From Pseudomonadota bacterium (GTDB lineage: Bacteria > Myxococcota_A > Polyangia > Polyangiales > Sandaracinaceae): a stretch of 5,467 bases of DNA. Position 1 is the first letter of the stretch. Each line of letters opens with the position of its first letter. Below, piece after piece: positions 4,808-5,467 of this stretch. A model generated the notes under the pieces. It made no database searches. It worked only from the letters and a program-made list of their open reading frames with translations, and was not told where the DNA came from. Position numbers and translations under genes: made by a program. Where the stretch lies: the NCBI GenBank assembly GCA_023427125.1, contig JAEZBP010000080.1, positions 1 through 5,467 of the forward strand, given 5' to 3'.

Positions 4808-5467
4808 ATGCGTGCCGGGTCCATGCTGCTCGCCCTCGCGCTCGCCGCGTGCGATGGCGAAGAGGCGCTGCGTGTGTCGGGCGAGCACGGCTACGTGCGC
4901 TGCCTCGCGCTCGAGGCGCCGTCCGAGCGAACGTGGAGCGTCGGCTCGCTGCGGCTCTCGCTCGAGGAGCGGACCCTGAGCATCGAGGGCGCCCCCGCGA
5001 GGGCGAAGGTCGCGGTCTTCACCGGACCGGTCGACGCGGCCTCGATCCGCGCCTTGAAGCGGAGCGAGCCGCACCTCGCGCTGATGATCGGGGATCTCGG
5101 ATCGGGCGGCGCGCAGGCGCTCGCGGCGCTCGGCGTGCCGGTGCTCTTCGTCGCGGGGGGCGCCGATCGACGAGCGGAGCTCGAGGCGCTCGGCGAGCTC
5201 ACCGGGGACGCGCGCGATCGGGTGATCGACGCCTCGCGCCTGCGCTCCATCCGCATCGGAGCGGTGGAGCTGGTCCCGGTGCCCGGCGCGCCGGGCGGTC
5301 GCTACGCCATCTCCAACGACGCATGTGGGCTGGGGGAAAGCGACCTGCGCGCCATCGACGAGGCGCTCGGGGATCCTCGAGACGGGGTGCATCGCTACGC
5401 CATCTCGTGGGCTGCCCCCGCGGGGCACCCGCTCAGCCGCGGGGGGGGGCCGGGGGGGGGGGGGGGG
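4808..5467 (+). CDS. Lipoprotein with degenerate calcineurin-type phosphoesterase fold (3'-partial)
   Basis: The frame opens at ATG 4808 and runs off the window without a stop. Residues 1-15 form a short lipoprotein signal (Arg2, hydrophobic core, lipobox LAAC) with Cys15 as the lipidated residue, so the mature protein is probably tethered to a membrane in the envelope. From ~66 the order of alternating strands and helices resembles a metallophosphoesterase: AVFTGPVD at 69-76 in place of the first Asp-x-His motif, IGDLG with G95-D96 as the kept GD, and VAGGAD at 115-120 where Gly-Asn-His-Asp/Glu is expected; later YAISWAAPAGHP sits where the 'SH..P' strand is usual. Most metal ligands are therefore absent, which points to a non-catalytic relative or a different fold. 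An alternative ATG at 4823 would remove the n-region of the signal. No ribosome site is near 4808. The last nine or so residues come from a G-rich tail and are unreliable. Confidence 0.68.
   Translation, partial: MRAGSMLLALALAACDGEEALRVSGEHGYVRCLALEAPSERTWSVGSLRLSLEERTLSIEGAPARAKVAVFTGPVDAASIRALKRSEPHLALMIGDLGSGGAQALAALGVPVLFVAGGADRRAELEALGELTGDARDRVIDASRLRSIRIGAVELVPVPGAPGGRYAISNDACGLGESDLRAIDEALGDPRDGVHRYAISWAAPAGHPLSRGGGPGGGGG
5413..5427 (+). repeat. Strong GC inverted repeat (TGCCCC / GGGGCA)
   Basis: TGCCCC at 5413-5418 and GGGGCA at 5422-5427 form a perfect 6-bp stem with a 3-nt loop inside the lipoprotein coding frame. It is shortly followed by the poly-G stretch; a stable GC hairpin here could have stopped sequencing. 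No biological role is implied. Confidence 0.4.
5441..5467. other. Poly-G tail at the window end, probable sequencing artefact
   Basis: The final 27 bases consist of nine G, two C and sixteen G. Genuine coding DNA in this window never shows such runs. Poly-G at a contig end is typical of two-colour sequencing, where loss of signal is read as G. Sequence from about 5441 on should be disregarded. Confidence 0.8.

Noticed and set aside
4755..4979. A 74-codon plus-strand frame at the lipoprotein start
   Set aside because: It overlaps the lipoprotein gene in another frame, is Arg/Ser/Cys-rich and lacks a signal or motif, whereas the competing frame has a clear lipobox.
2195..5428. A 1077-codon open frame on the minus strand
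   Set aside because: It is antisense to DUF350, cardiolipin synthase and the lipoprotein genes. Its protein is rich in His, Arg, Glu and Asp with no recognisable domain, as expected when G/C-ending codons suppress stops on the opposite strand.

Overview
The window is GC-rich DNA, roughly two thirds or more G+C, packed with plus-strand genes that use mostly G/C-ending codons. No rRNA, tRNA, mobile element, CRISPR array or integrase is visible. Base composition, the lipoprotein of degenerate phosphoesterase type and the gene style suggest a high-GC Gram-negative such as a myxobacterium (Myxococcota, perhaps the Polyangia/Sandaracinus side). This is an inference from style, not from a marker gene.

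Layout. (1) 1-483: the C-terminal part, probably 5'-truncated by the window edge, of a membrane-anchored beta-rich protein resembling the C-terminal region of DUF4178-type proteins. (2) 506-742: a 78-residue one-helix membrane protein with a Gly/His-rich tail. (3) 748-2298: a seven-helix membrane protein fused to a complete spermidine-synthase (aminopropyltransferase) domain. (4) 2318-3196: a DUF350 membrane protein with two DUF350 units and four copies of a charged D-(R)-N motif. (5) 3275-4711: a full-length cardiolipin synthase with two HKD motifs. (6) 4808 to the end: the start of a lipoprotein that looks like a calcineurin-type phosphoesterase without its metal ligands, running into a poly-G tail at the window end.

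Genes 1-4 are separated by only 22, 5 and 19 nt and almost certainly form one operon. Cardiolipin synthase follows after 78 nt and may belong to it; the lipoprotein lies 96 nt further on, behind a possible structured leader. The grouping of a DUF4178-like protein, DUF350 and a membrane-embedded aminopropyltransferase recurs in distant bacteria (Mycobacterium tuberculosis Rv2598-Rv2601 as I recall it; a related DUF350/PspA/ATP-grasp theme occurs in the E. coli yjf operon). Its biochemical role is not established. The plausible reading is a membrane-surface system that makes or attaches a polyamine-like group, here next to an enzyme that changes phospholipid composition. No S-adenosylmethionine decarboxylase (SpeD), which would supply the aminopropyl donor, is in the window; if present it may lie upstream.

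The last ~27 bases are almost pure G and are probably a sequencing or assembly artefact, so the end of the final gene should not be trusted.
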